From NCBI GenBank assembly GCA_038503065.1, contig JBCAMK010000002.1:1116001-1180000 (forward strand): a DNA stretch of 64,000 bases, in the 5' to 3' direction. Source of the DNA: Paragyromitra xinjiangensis. Its lineage: Eukaryota; Ascomycota; Pezizomycetes; Pezizales; Discinaceae. Positions 1 through 11,667 of this stretch are shown here, piece after piece; within the stretch, counting starts at the first letter, position 1, and the number at the start of each line of letters is the position of its first letter. The position numbers and the translations under genes are program-made. A model generated the notes under the pieces. That model was not told the origin of the DNA. It searched no databases and saw nothing but the letters and a program-made list of their open reading frames with translations.

Positions 1-1238
1 TAAGTGCTCGCAGCACAGATTATCAAGCCCTGCCTCCGCGCCATCCAGTAGCTATTTGCCCTGCGAGGCAAGCGGTACCACCTCTGCACTTCGATACTTG
101 CGCAGATTAGAAACCCATGCCTTGAGAGATATTCTCCACAACCACATGCTTCGGACTTATGGATATCCTCCTCCTCTTCCGTTTCCACACCTTTCTGCAC
201 CTCTTCCGCCTCTTCTTCCGCCACTTCCTTCCCCTTTCCTTTTTCCAATTGGCGCTGCGCTTGCGCCTCCACGGTCCTACCAGCCACCTCATCCTTCTCC
301 GCCACAACTCCAGGCACTTCCGTACTCTGCAACTGAGGAGTCTGCGTCGACGCGGAGTCCTGGTCTTCCGCACCACTCTCCAGTTCCTCCACAACTCTCT
401 CCAGCGACTCCCCCTTTCCCTTCGCTTTCTTGGCAGCCTTGCTTAAGCTGCTTCGGCCTAACTTCCACAGGCCACGCTGAAACCAAGTCTTCGTCTAACA
501 CTTCCTCCTTCGTCTCTTTGCCTTCGCCCGCTTTGGTCAACCACTCTTGGCATATGCCACATCTTTAGGCATAAATACTAAGGCTTTCTGTTGGCCGGAG
601 GTTCGATCCTGCAGGCGCATTCGATAGCCTGCATCCAGCGCCTTCCAGGCTACATTGACCACCCATCTCTAGCAATTGCCGCTAATTGACGTAGGAAATG
701 CTCTGAGAATTGGCGCAGGCGGTACTCTTGTGGATCAAACTCCTCCTCCCATTGGTCGCCCCACTTCTCACAAATCAACTTCCTCGCCCTCTCCTTCCTG
801 CCATCTGCGCTTATAACGCTCTTGCGCCGGCGCAATCACTTTATCATAATCCATCATAGCCCTAAACGCCTCTTCTCCACCAAACTGATCCCATAGCCCC
901 TCTTTCTCCACATAATCGGCCCAAATCCGCGAGATTCCCTCATCTGATACCTCCCGCGCCTCTGCAAACACCTCCAGGGCATCCTTAGCAACGGCGGCTC
1001 GAGATACGGGATCTTTGTGCGCTGCCATGGTCTTCTCGATTAGACTGCGCAGGCCATGTTTGGCGCGCCGCCGCAATACGCTTTCTCTCGTGATTTCGAC
1101 GATTTCGTTGGTGCACGTATGGCCTGAGGTTTTCGGCGCTCTGTGTACCATTTTCTTGACCGTACTTGGCGACAGCGACTCTGACTTGCTGCTTCTCGTT
1201 TTTCTGCCTTCCTGAGTCTTTGGGGCCAGCCGGCTCAT
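1..1238 (-). pseudogene. Degenerate acidic ORF, probably mobile-element associated
   Basis: An ATG at 1238 opens a 156-codon frame to 768, rich in K, R and E (with RIWADYVEKEG and WDQFGGEEAF). The coding sense then shifts to another frame at about 835-650 (CEKWGDQWEEEF, LRQFSEHFLRQL) and again at about 650-540. Beyond that a very acidic, K/E-rich stretch runs towards position 1 and carries SASTQ at about 343-356. At least two frameshifts and a stop interrupt it, so I read it as a relic. It lies downstream of the gypsy polyprotein on the same strand and shares its SAST(R/Q) motif, which suggests a mobile-element origin. I do not recognise the family. It continues off the left edge. Confidence 0.4.
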
Positions 1239-1868
1239 TTATGGGAGTAAACATGGCACGCTCTGTTTCATGATGACGTAGTAGAACAAAGAAGTGGTGC
1301 CCAACTTGAAAGCGGCGATATATATGCGTCGAGGGCCAGCTTGATAGCGAGGGTCAACTTGATATCGAGGGATCCAACTGGCAGCGAAGGCTTTCGACGA
1401 GATCCTTCGCTTTAGGCGAGAGATGTAAGGGATTAGTCCTGGGAAGCAGGTTTGCTTCCCCCTCCCTCCTAATAAAGAAGAGGTCATGGCGTTTCGATAC
1501 CTCTGCGTCATAGCCCTGCCCTACTCCGCCGGCGACTCCCGCAGAGCCCCAACCTTATTTCAACTCCCGACCACCGCAAATACACCTCTTCCGCTGAAAC
1601 ATAGGAAAAGACACTAAATCCGCCAAATACAGGTATATAGATGAAAATACAGCTAATAGAAACATAGATATCCGAAGCTGAGGAATAGACGAAGGAAATA
1701 CAGGTAAATATATACGAATCAACTGACGAAGGAATATACGAAGGAATAGACGAAGGAAATACAGGTAAATAGAAACGGAAGAAACGACGAGTTGACGAGG
1801 GGAAACGACGAATAAGAGCCAAAGAAACGGTACAAAGGAAACTCGTAAGGGCCCCCCCTTTAGTGGTA
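1239..1868. other. Non-coding stretch between acidic relic and gypsy polyprotein
   Basis: No gene is seen. On the plus strand, short imperfect repeats of GACGAAGGAAATACAGG and GACGAAGGAATA type occur at about 1688-1775. This is where a 3' LTR of the minus-strand gypsy element would lie, but I could not match it to a second copy near 8.4-8.7 kb, so no LTR is called. Confidence 0.4.
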
Positions 1869-3171
1869 TTAAGGCAACTGCACGTAGAAGCCCCAGTCTT
1901 TCTTAGGCTTCACACGCTTACCATCAACCACAGAAACATCTTCCTCCATTTCCACATCTTCCTCAACTTCCGCCTCTATCTCCGCCTCCTCCTGCGGTTC
2001 CCGCGTCGACGCGGACACTTCCGCGTCCTCCTCTCCTAACTCCTCAGCGGATTCCTCTGCGAGATCTTCTGCGAGATCCTCTGCGATTCCTTCTGCGATT
2101 TCCCCGCGCGTCGAGAAGCGTTTAACACGATCTGGGCGTAGTACCGCCTAAAAGCGCGCCATCGAGCTCCTCCAAAACCACGGCGCCACCGAGATATTTC
2201 CCGAATTCGAAAGGGTCCACGCCATCTATTCGCCAGCTTATCACTCCACCGTTTTTCTAGCCTTCAGACAAGGAGAAGCGAGATCTCCAACGCCAAGGTC
2301 TGCGAACCAGGCCGTTTTCTCACATGAGTCGAAATACCGCTTATTCTCCGACCTGCTTTCTCTCAGCCGAATTGCTGCTTCCTCAATATCCTCGTCTCGC
2401 ATCTCCAATTGCCTGGCCCGAGCTGCCAATAAATCCGCCCTAGAGTGGATATCCTGCCACTCAATACTGCCCCACGAGCTCATAGTTATCTCCACTGGAA
2501 GACACTGCCACCCAAAAACGAGCCTCAAAAGGCGCGCTTTCCTGTGGACCTTCTAACCGTAATTCGATCCGCCCAAAGACAGAGTGAAGATGATTAGGCC
2601 AATCTTTCGGCTGTTTGGAGATCTTCTGCAAAGCATCCACTATTTGCTGATGCCCACGCTCGACCAGCCCATTTGCCTGCGGATGATATGCAGAAACGAC
2701 CTTCTATTGATATTATACCGATTGCAGCGATTTCCGTAAATGCCTTATTCTCTGGCCCTCCATCCACCACAATCTTCCTAGGGCATCCGAATCGTGAAAT
2801 CACCTCCTGGAATAGGAAATCCGCCACCTTCTCCGAGCCTTCCTCTACCAAAGCACGTCCTTCCGCCCATCCCGAGAAATCATCTCTAGCGAGGACTAGA
2901 TACCGATTTCGATCACTTCCGCAGGCATATGCACGATGTCTACACAGACCTTCTCGAATAGCGAAGTGCCAAATGTAGGGTGTAATTCGTCGGGATATCT
3001 GGCGGAGGCTCGAAGTTGGCGTTGCTCGCAGGTTCGAACGAATTCCTCCACATCTTTGGCTAATCCACGCCACCAAAAGCGCTGAGATATCTTCTTAAAC
3101 GCGTCATTCTCTGCCTCTATGCCCTGATTCGTCGTGGAGATCCTTCGTGATTTGCTGCTTTTCTGGTCCAT
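1869..3171 (-). pseudogene. pol: Integrase and C-terminal tail of gypsy pol
   Basis: At 3171-2896 there is a zinc-binding-like N-terminus (FWWRGLAKDVEEFVRTC). The catalytic core follows, with ARDDFSGWAEG (first Asp), VDGGPENKAF (second Asp) and, in another frame near 2690-2640, YHPQANGLVERGHQ (catalytic Glu). At 2528-2241 the post-core region reads AAIRLRESRSENKRYFD then GVGDLASPCL. Near 2215-2120 a GPFRIREIS...LEELDG motif marks the usual gypsy C-terminal domain. An acidic tail with VSASTREP runs to the stop at 1871-1869. Multiple frameshifts are present. Confidence 0.8.
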
Positions 3172-3355
3172 CGCATATCACTCGCTTCGACGCTGATTCT
3201 CACGACCTCTCCGAATAGGTGCCCGTCTCGAATTAGGAATTTGGTTGCTTCTCGCCAAACGCTTTCCGCGCTGCTTCTCCGAGAGGTCCTCCGCATAGTT
3301 AGAGATTCCAGGAATTCACCAATCTGCTGCCAACGCCCACTATACTCTCCTTTGG

Positions 3356-4258
3356 CTAAGATACAAAAGGATTAACAGGACCTCGCGTCGACGCGGACTC
3401 TCCTGCGGTTACCCGGCTGGCGAATAGTTGATCATCGAGGAATTCCTCTAATTCCTCCACATCTTCCGCCTCTGCTTCCGCCACATCCTCTTCAGTCCCC
3501 TTACGCCTCGATAATCCATCTGCTGAGTATCTTTCTTTCACTGGGGCGTGGACCACATCGAAATCGAAGAGGCGAATCCACGCAATCCAACGGGTGACCA
3601 TTGCGCCTGGAAGATCATTGGCAGGAAGATTCAATTGGTGAACCAGCGTACGAGCCGTCGATTTCCACACGGAATCTAACTCCATGAGCCAAAAGCGCAT
3701 CTTCTTCGCCGCTTTAAGAGTCCTTTCGCACTCTTTCTTCCCCGCGTCATACTGGCTCTCTGCAGACGCCCACAACCCGCTCTCATACCTGCAAGGATGC
3801 CTTATATCTCCCAAAGAACTGCATCAACACTGCGCCCAACCTTCTCCTCCGGCATCCACTCCTAAAATCAGCAGGCCTGCCAACGGACCATATTGTGGCG
3901 TAGCCAGCGCTGGTGCAGTAGTCAGTGCCTTTTTGATCGTTCCCATTGCTTCCTCCTGCTCTTCCGCCCATACGAAAACCACCCCTTTTCGCTGCAGGAA
4001 GAATAACGGCGCCGCGATAATCGCAAATCCTTCGATCCAAATCCTATAATAGGTGGCAACTCCTAGGAAGGCTCGGACTTCCGTAACTGAATCGCAGGCA
4101 GGCCAAAGTACGATCTTTTCCACTTTCTTTGCATCAGGAAATCGCCCTTCTTCCGTACAAACGAATCCCACGATCTTGATTCCAGGCTTGCACCAAGAAG
4201 ATTTAATTCCCGCCACTGTGGCGCCTGCCCTTTCGTAGTCTGCTAGGACTCGGTCCAA
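3356..4258 (-). pseudogene. pol: RNase H region of gypsy pol
   Basis: The frame 4258-3824 carries the RT thumb/connection (FLGVATYYRIWIEGFA) and the opening of RNase H (LILGVDAGGEGW, first catalytic Asp). A frameshift near 3814 moves to 3814-3356, with ESQYDAGKKECERTLKA, the ARTLVHQLN segment and the closing ADGLSRR, all diagnostic of gypsy RNase H. The tail ends with GESASTRGPVNPF, one of the dispersed palindrome-encoded motifs. The break between the two frames makes it non-functional. Confidence 0.8.
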
Positions 4259-5836
4259 ATTGACGATATGCTTTCTTGTACGAATCTTCGAATTCCAGGG
4301 CTTATTTCCTCATCATCATACCGCGAAGTTGGCCCTTTTACACCCACATCGTCGAAAGACCCTGCGGCGTTAGGAATATTGTCATCTTGCGCTTTGGAAT
4401 TGATTCGGTGAAATGCCTGCACTGAATTCGTGCCTCCTTGCACCATTCGAGTATACCGAAGCAGGCCTAAAGGTGTCTGAATAGCAGTCATATCTCTGCT
4501 TTCTTCCGCTAAATCGACCTGGTCGTAGCCGGAGAATAGATCTATAATCGAGGCTATTGCCATTCCAGCGAATTCTTCGCTGAATTCGTCAACCCTAGGA
4601 GGCAGTGCGCATCTAATATCGTATGGCTGTTGGCTTTAGTGAAAGAGGCGACCAATCGATGCCCGCCCTGCTTTTTCTTTACTAGAAACCAAGGATTTCG
4701 ATACGGCGCGGCAGCGCTCTAGAGTGCCTCCTGCCATCCGCGCCTTCAGGATTTCAATAACCTCCCTTCCAGGGCTCTGGGTGTCTTGAAGGAGCTTCCT
4801 GCCAAGGCACGTGTGGAATCGTCCGAATTACGTGTGGAGGCTCAACTTCCGACTTGAATAAGCCAATTTCTGTGAATTCGAATGCCACAGCAGCCTCCCT
4901 ATTGTACGCATTTCCATCAAAAGCTCTCGCTTTTGGTGAAGGTGCCCTATATCCATTTCCGCTATTCTTTCTTTCGTGAGACGAGACCCTCGTGGAACAC
5001 CGCTGAATTTGGGCGTAAGGATGTGATCGAAAGGGCCAACGGCTTATCCAGCCCTCGCCTCTTTCTTCCTTCAGGCAATCCTGCTTCCACCCGGATTTCC
5101 TTCTGCAGCGCCGCCATCCCCTTTGACGTTCTGCGGCGCACCTTCTCCTTCTTATTCTTATACAGCCTCCTGCTGCTTACTCCACTTCCGCTCGCTGAAT
5201 TTCATTCCAAACTGCCATACAGCGCCGCATCCGCACCTCTCTTTCCGCACTCGCAAGACTCGCGTCGACGCGGAGTCTCCTGCGCTCTTCCGACCACACC
5301 CCCCACTTCTTCCACCACTTCCGCCACTCTTCCGACCACTTCCTCCGGAGGTTTCCGCCGCCTCTTCTCAGTAAGCACCTCCGCGCTTACTGAGATCTCC
5401 CGTTTCCCGCCTCCTGACCGCCGCCTCGCCTCCTACGCATCCACTGCCCTTTTGCTTCCCTTACTGAAGTGCGCGCATACCCTTCAGGCGGAACTGCCAT
5501 GAATTTGGCCTTCTTTAAGCGATCAGAGGACCAAATCGTACCCCACATTGAGCCGTCATCCTTATTCGTCCACTTTAGTAAGGCAGCGCGTTCGAATGGG
5601 CGCCCTAACACGAATTCGCCTTCCACTCCTGGAGATGCGAATATTGGTGTATAAACCACGGCACCTCCTACACTAACGGGCGCTTCATGAATACAGCAGG
5701 TCAGAGGTGTGGAATCTCCAGTAATTCCGGTCATGGTCCAGTCCACTTGGTCGTCGTATGGCAAATTCAAACTCTCGAATTCCGACCAACCCATTCGATT
5801 GATTTCTGATCCATTATCTCCCGTTGGCTGCAGCAA
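4243..5836 (-). pseudogene. pol: Retropepsin and reverse transcriptase relic
   Basis: The frame 5836-5387 is retropepsin-like: DNGSEIN sits where gypsy proteases carry the catalytic D-S/T-G, and EGEFVLGRPFERAALL matches the second conserved loop. The Asn in place of Ser is a single G to A change. The region from about 5380 to 4570 is badly decayed but holds RT-like scraps and one SASTR motif (5261-5274). At 4563-4243 the RT palm is clear: IIDLFSGYDQVDL, QTPLGLLRYTRM and FDDVGVKG, the last being the equivalent of the YIDD-type catalytic loop. It could not be functional. Confidence 0.8.
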
Positions 5837-6028
5837 AACGCCGTTGATACTAATGGGAATTAGGCCTGACTCAGCCGTATTCGACTTGACGCCTAATTCT
5901 CCGAGTCTGGGAATCGCGTGGAGATGCGTGTGCTTTGGAAACCTTCGCAGCTGGCGCTGGCGGCACGCCCTGCCGTATAGATATTTCTTGAAGGGAGGAG
6001 AAATAGAGACTAATTCCGAAATACGATA

Positions 6029-7795
6029 TTAATCGACTTTTCCGTTGCCAGTCTGTGGAAAAGCTCTTCTTCGGAGGGCGCCTATGGCATCATCTCTGCG
6101 CTCTTCGTGGCGCAACGGGCTTCTTTTCCGCTTCTTCGTAGGCTTATCTTCCTGCATCTCCACTTCCACAGTTTCTTCTCTTGGAGGATATCTTTCTAGG
6201 CGCAGGTCTTGCGAAAGCATTTGGTAACCCTTCCTGCCTCTCAATTCTTTTCTTGAGATCGTCCACCTTTTCCTTCTTCGCTGGCGCCCGGCCCTTTTCC
6301 ACACGCGCAGGTTTGGCTGCAGAAACGTACCAATTCGGCTCTTCCTCTGACTCCGACTCCAGCTCGAGTCCAACTCCGACTCCAACTCTTCCTCTACTAC
6401 CTCCTCCTCGCTGCTTTCTTCATCTAATTCCCCTAAACGCGCCATTCTGACCTCGAAACTCGGACCGCGGCTAGGACTAGGCGCAGCTTTGACTCGCCTT
6501 ACGCCTGGCTGTTGCGACGGCTGCGGAGTTTGTTGCTCTCTGGCCTCCACTTGCTGCAGCATATTTCTTCCCGTACTTCTCTCCCACGGCTCTACCACAT
6601 CTCCTCCGGAGCCTTCACCTCCCCAGTGAACTCTCCCTCCTACAGCCCTATGCACTAATCCTGCGCGCTCTTTAGCCATCAAAGCAGGGCATTGATTCTT
6701 CAAATGCGTGGGATCTGCACAAAATATGCAACGCCTTGCCGGAGTATACTGAAGATTTGGAGCGTACTGCTGAGCTGGCTGCGGATTCCGGAGCGGAATT
6801 GCATTTGCTCCCGAAGCAGGACCTGGCGTGTTGTAGGCTTGCGGCGGAGGCGCTCTGGCGCCGACGTTGGCTCTGCTAAAACTCTCCATAAATTGCGCCT
6901 GTTGGCGTAAAACCATGGCTTCCATGCGCTTCGAAATGTCGTCAATTGCGCTTGTGACGTCAATACTATGGCTTTGGCGTTGAGCTGGCTGCGTAGTCTG
7001 CGCAATCTGCGCTGACTGCACCGGCTGCGATCCTCCGAAACTGGCTGATACTGAAGGCTTCGGCTTCGTTTCCTGCGCTAAAAGCTGGTCAATAAGCACC
7101 TCGGAAGAAAACTCACCCTTCTTCATCAATTCCTCCGTGCGAAGCGTGCCAAGAATAATCCTGAGCCTCTTTCCTAATCAAGGCATATTTGCCTTGAAAG
7201 GAGCTGAGCACGTTGACATCCAATTTGAATTTGATAATCAGCTTCCTGAGAGGATCTAACTGCAGCCCTCCGAGAAACATTGAATCTCCCGATATTCCGA
7301 AAGCATGCCTGTGGTCTTAAGACTAGTGGAAACTGCCGTAAACGTTGCGCGCAAAGGGGCGTATATCGCCTGTTTTCTTCTTCTGCGCGGCAGTCAGCTC
7401 TTCCAGGAATCTTACCGTATACATCTGCTGTTTCGTATCCTGCGCTCTATATTCCTCCAGAATCTCCTTCCGCAACACTTGCCAGTCTCCATCCACATAT
7501 CCCTGCAAATAACGAATCGTGGCACCAATAGAGCTGACGCAATAGAGAGGGAGTTTCTTCACAGCCGCCTTCTCCGACTCTCCGAATTCTTCGTATAGAA
7601 GCTCATAATCTTTCTAGGAAACCCGTGGCATCGTTTCCGTCGAAGTGCGGGGCACCGTGGGTTCCAGGAAAGGGCATATGCGTCAATTGCTTCCGAAGAC
7701 CTTCGATAAGCAAATCTGCAGAGGCAGTGGTAATTGGCGTGCCTGCCGTTGGCGTGGAGTTGACTGTGGACCGTGGAGTCGACATCTTTATTGCG
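6029..7795 (-). pseudogene. gag: Gypsy gag relic with CCHC zinc knuckle
   Basis: The N-terminus starts at the ATG at 7795 (MSTPRSTVNS) and contains GAPHFDGNDATGFLERL, the capsid-type opening of fungal gypsy gags, before a stop near 7603. A middle piece lies at 7562-7323 (IGATIRYLQGYVDGDW). The C-terminal piece at 7129-6029 is Q/P-rich and holds a CX2CX4HX4C knuckle (CIFCADPTHLKNQC), which in such proteins binds the element RNA. It ends in a long E/K/R-rich tail. Several frameshifts separate the three pieces. Confidence 0.8.
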
Positions 7796-8732
7796 ATTGA
7801 TAGGGCGAATACGGTGAATACTGTGAATGCTGCGAATTCTGCTGTGAATCGTACGAAGTCTGAATCTTTCTTCTTGCGCTTTCCGCGGGGCATTAGGGGG
7901 TATACGTCTCCCGTGGCGTCTGCTGCCTTCTTGCGGATTCGGCAGCTGAATCTCCGAGATCCCGTATTAATTGTACAGCCTGGCCCTTCCTCAGAAGACT
8001 TCCCTGGCACAAATTTTTCCTTGCGCAGTCCGTCGCTCTTAGCAAGTCGACCTCTGCCGCAATAGGCGCAGTCTAATCCGTGTGGAATTTCTCTGCCGCC
8101 TCAAATCTTCTATATCCCGTAACTTCGCAGCCTATTCCGCACAGGGAATTCTCTGCCGAAGAAAACTCTTCTAGCGTCCTATAGCCTCTCCACAGTCTAT
8201 TCCTCCGTGGGAATTCTCTGCCGAAAAGCTTCTCCAAATCCCGTGGCTTCCGTATGTGCGTGCGATTCGCTACGTGACTGCTTTTCTTCGTCTTAGGAAG
8301 CGCAGCGTATCAATCTCTCGGGTCGAAGGGACCATTGTGGGCGAGTGCGTAGGAGACTCTGCGAGTTTGGCGCAGAGATCTGATATTCGCTGCCTCCGCG
8401 CTGTGAAGAAGAGACTGCGTCGACGCGGACTTCGATGTCCTATAGCGAGGCACATATATGCGGATTATTAGGCGTGGAATCGAGCGAATAGGAAGGATAT
8501 ATTCGATACGAATTAGGCAAGGCAAAAGCCCGCCGCAAAGGAATACGATACAACAATAGATAGATAGGTAGATAGGTAAGAATTGAGTAGTGAATAGGAA
8601 TAGAATCGACAGGAAATGTTGAACAGTAATAGAAATCCTCCGCTGTCAATACCCCTAACCCTTATACACGTGACCGCGCACGTGACTTATCCATCGCTTC
8701 CTTCCACCTCCCGCGCGCCCCACCACACCGTC
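7796..8732. other. Leader-side flank of the gypsy element; no gene
   Basis: No supported gene. The stretch contains one GCGTCGACGCGGA motif (8416-8429), repeated accgtg/gaattctctgccga-like phrases at about 8080-8225 and a short GATA/GGTA microsatellite at about 8555-8578. It is where the 5' LTR or leader of the minus-strand gypsy element should be, but no repeat partner was recognised. Confidence 0.4.
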
Positions 8733-9478
8733 TCGTTGATTTCTGTTTGCTCAACAAAATCCTTCCATTTTGCCTTCCGGCCCACACTTCACATGTTCTA
8801 CAACCCTTGGACGTTGGAGTTTTTTCGGCACTCAAATCCTACTACTGCCAAGAAGTAAATAGTATCCATATCCCTATTGACAAAAGCATGTTCTCCAACA
8901 TTCTAGTTCATGCTCGGAGAAAGGCTTTCACAGAAAAAAACATTAAATCAGGGTTTCGAGCAACTGGTATATATCCATATAACCCCAACAGAATCCTAAA
9001 TACACTTACTTTACGTGAACCCACACTAAATCAACCACACCCTTTACCACCTCTTCCTCCTGGTCTCCAAACCCCTCACAAGCAATTTACCTTCACTCCT
9101 CGTACACCAGTTACTCCTCGCTCTATACATAACTTGTATGTAGAAGGGTTATCAACAATTACGTCTAGCAGCCCCCGATCACAAAAACAACGTACAATTT
9201 TTACAAAATTCAAGAGTAGCACTGAAAAGAGTGCAGCTACTGTGAAGATGCATGAAGCCGGTGAGGAGCATTTGAGGCAGGAAGTACTACAACTTCATGC
9301 TAAAGGAAAAGTTGACAAAAGATATGTCAATTCTGAGGTTGCGTGTGTTCTTGAGAGAGGGAATAAACTGGTGGAGGCGAAAAGAAAACGGGATATAGAA
9401 AAAGAGGAGAAAAATAAGAAGCAGCGTATAGCCAGAGAGATGAAGAAATCTGCACATTCGGGAGAGCATTTGGGTTAG
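8733..9478 (+). pseudogene. 3' fragment of a pogo/Tigger-type DDE transposase
   Basis: The frame enters without an ATG as VDFCLLNKILPFCLP, followed by AHTSHVLQPLDVGVFSALK and GFRATGIYPYNPNRIL. These are the hallmark end of the DDE_1 (pogo/Tigger) catalytic core: the H(T)SHVLQPLDVGVF block precedes the last acidic residue region. A P-rich linker and a basic coiled-coil-like C-terminus (KRKRDIEKEEKNKKQ) follow, ending in a proper stop. The N-terminal DNA-binding domain and the first catalytic residues are missing, so this is a 5'-truncated copy joined to the retroelement debris near 8.73 kb. It cannot be active. Confidence 0.8.
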
Positions 9479-9638
9479 AGCTCGGTGGTCAGGTTTTATT
9501 TGTTTTACTTTTTTATCCTGTTTTTTTCTTTAGTTTATTTATGTTTTATCTCTACGTTTTACTCTTTGTTCTCTTTTTAGTTTGCTGATTTCTTTCATCT
9601 GACTTGTTCAATTAAAAAAAACTTGTTAATATACTGTC

Positions 9639-9660
9639 GCGATATATCTGACTGGTCACA
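9639..9660 (+). repeat. Likely terminal repeat of the DDE transposon
   Basis: GCGATATATCTGACTGGTCA lies 160 bases after the transposase stop. Its reverse complement recurs almost exactly at 30195-30214, where it is half of a hairpin. The position and the recurrence suggest a terminal inverted repeat of this transposon family. Confidence 0.4.
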
Positions 9661-11667
9661 CGGGGGTAGAAATTCATCTACAACAAAACCGGTGCTCATT
9701 CCTTAGCCTCAAATTTATCTTGTATATTGCTAAGTGCCCAAGTCTATGTAAATAGAGGGGTCGATCAAGAGTGGCATTACACTCATGCCGAGTCAATGGA
9801 CTGGCATGCGGACAACCATATTCCCTAGCTCCACCTAAAAGGCGGCCAGGGCTCTCAATTCTATGTGCAATGACAGCTTCCGAGTTTCACGGAAAAACTG
9901 GTACACCTAGGATTTGAACTTAAGTTCTTATACCCCTAGGAGCTCACACATAGGTCTCGCTGATACAACTAAGCTAAGATTTTTGTTGTAAGTTTGGGAG
10001 ACATCGGTTAGAAAATCTCCACAGAGCCGCAATGCAGATATTCGCCTCCCAGACCGAACCCTTGCTTTCCCTTCCCACCTATTTTCCGTTCCCCCCTAAG
10101 CGACTGTAACCATAAGGATAGATGGGTTGGTTTGATAAGCATTGGCACACAAATATCTGATGAAACCACTCCGCGGGGGCATCGAGAAAATCGCAGCCAT
10201 TTGACTGATTTTCTATAATATTTATGCCTGGATATATCAATCGCCGGCGGCATTCCGGGTATTGGCGGAATACTGTGGTCAACACACGTCATTGACCACG
10301 TGCGTAGTTCATACGATAGGCTTTTTCTAATCTACATGAGTACGAGTACCCCAGAGTAGAGGGGTGCTGAATACTAATCTTATGGCTGCATACCCGCGTA
10401 CGTTGACATTGTCATGGTACCGGTAGCTTTTAGCTTGGTATTTGGGATACTCGTTGATGCAAAAAAGCAAATCAATCTGCAAGATTATCTACCCTGTCAT
10501 CGTCGTTCTCCAACGTTCTGGGCACTGGTAATCGGGAGCGCCATGTCTCTCTCATGCCGGCTCATCTTTTGAGAGTTGCCGTTTGCAAACACTCACAAAT
10601 CCAGCAGTTTTGCAGGCTCAGCCCACAGATGAGCAGGATTCATCGAATCACTGAGGTGGTTTTATTCAGGGAAGTTGGGCAGCAAACGTGCTCTCTCTGA
10701 ACCCTGCAGGAAGAGTGAGACATGGAGGCAGCCCACCAACCAGATTCGAACATTGCGATATGTACCATCTACATTCCCAAGAAATCCTTTGGAAAGATGC
10801 ATAGATAAGGGAATCATCATCAGCTCGTCGATCTATGCGTGCATCGAGAGAGCTCGATGATTTGACAGTGCCCAGTTGCTGGGCAACGGGGAGATTTCGA
10901 TCTTCGATTCGATTTATTAACGACCACATCATCGGCGTGCCTTTCTGTTTCGTCGAACGACAAGCCTTCGAAACCAAAACATCTGTCGTTCGATTCCTGG
11001 GCATGGGGTAATGTTGAACCCTGCCGGCCGGCAGTGGGAACGTGCATTTGCGGGGCACGCATGAGTTTCGCGACCTCGTGCCTCTGAAATCTGTCTTTCA
11101 TGCGGAGATCGAGCCGAACAGTGAACTTGATTTGTCCACAGAGGGGCTCAACCCCACCTTCTTGAGGCTTCGGCTCGGAGATAGAGTAAACAAACATCGG
11201 ATACGCAGGCACACAGGTCTTACCCAATGCTTCCCGCTCTGAGTGGCCGGCGTAACTTGGTGGGATTGGGGTTTCCTGAAGCGGGGGTTCGTGAGGCGAG
11301 CCATTGCTGGGCAGGGCGAGGAACAGTTGACGCAGGGTGAGCTCACGACCGCTACCAAATTCTCCGGGTAAGCACCCGAGAGGTCTGAGATAAGAGAGCA
11401 AGTTACGAAACACAAACTCTAAACCACAAACCCACCTTTCTTTTTCCTCCGTGGCGATAGCGAGATGATGATGGTGTTTGATGCTACACATAATATGCCC
11501 ATGTATGTCCTGTACCAAGACTACGGCGGGAATCGAGGGTAGATCCAGATTAGATATATTAGTCCCTCCCCCCGGGAGCCAGATCTCTCACTATCCCCGC
11601 TCTGTTACTGCCATTCTTCGATAATCACCCGTAAAATCCTTCCTCTTGCTTTCAATCGATAGATCAT
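9661..11667. other. Intergenic region without a supported gene
   Basis: About 2 kb. A minus-strand tRNA-like pattern at about 9905-9985 (A-box-like TAGCTTAGTTG, B-box-like AGTTCAAATCC) could be SINE debris. A 232-codon minus-strand frame at 11518-10820 has no recognisable motif and opens with TTG; its first ATG is a few codons inside. I do not call it a gene. Confidence 0.4.

Larger units (their letters stand above)
1869..7795 (-). mobile_element. Decayed Ty3/gypsy LTR retrotransposon internal region (gag-pol)
   Basis: Read on the minus strand the order is gag, retropepsin, reverse transcriptase, RNase H, integrase, C-terminal tail, which is the Ty3/gypsy order. The start is taken at the ATG at 7795 and the last stop is at 1871-1869. 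The polyprotein is broken into at least seven frames by shifts and stops, so the copy is dead. Fragments of every domain remain in the right order, so it is one element and not a mosaic. No convincing LTR pair, primer-binding site or target duplication was found. The five copies of a palindromic motif encoding SAST(R/Q) in this neighbourhood are described under findings. Confidence 0.85.

Noticed and set aside
1239..8732. LTR pair of the gypsy element
   Set aside because: Compared 1.25-1.87 kb with 7.8-8.7 kb by eye; composition is similar but no convincing repeated sequence or TG...CA ends were found.
10820..11518. 232-codon minus-strand frame
   Set aside because: Opens with TTG, has no recognisable motif and no intron or family support.
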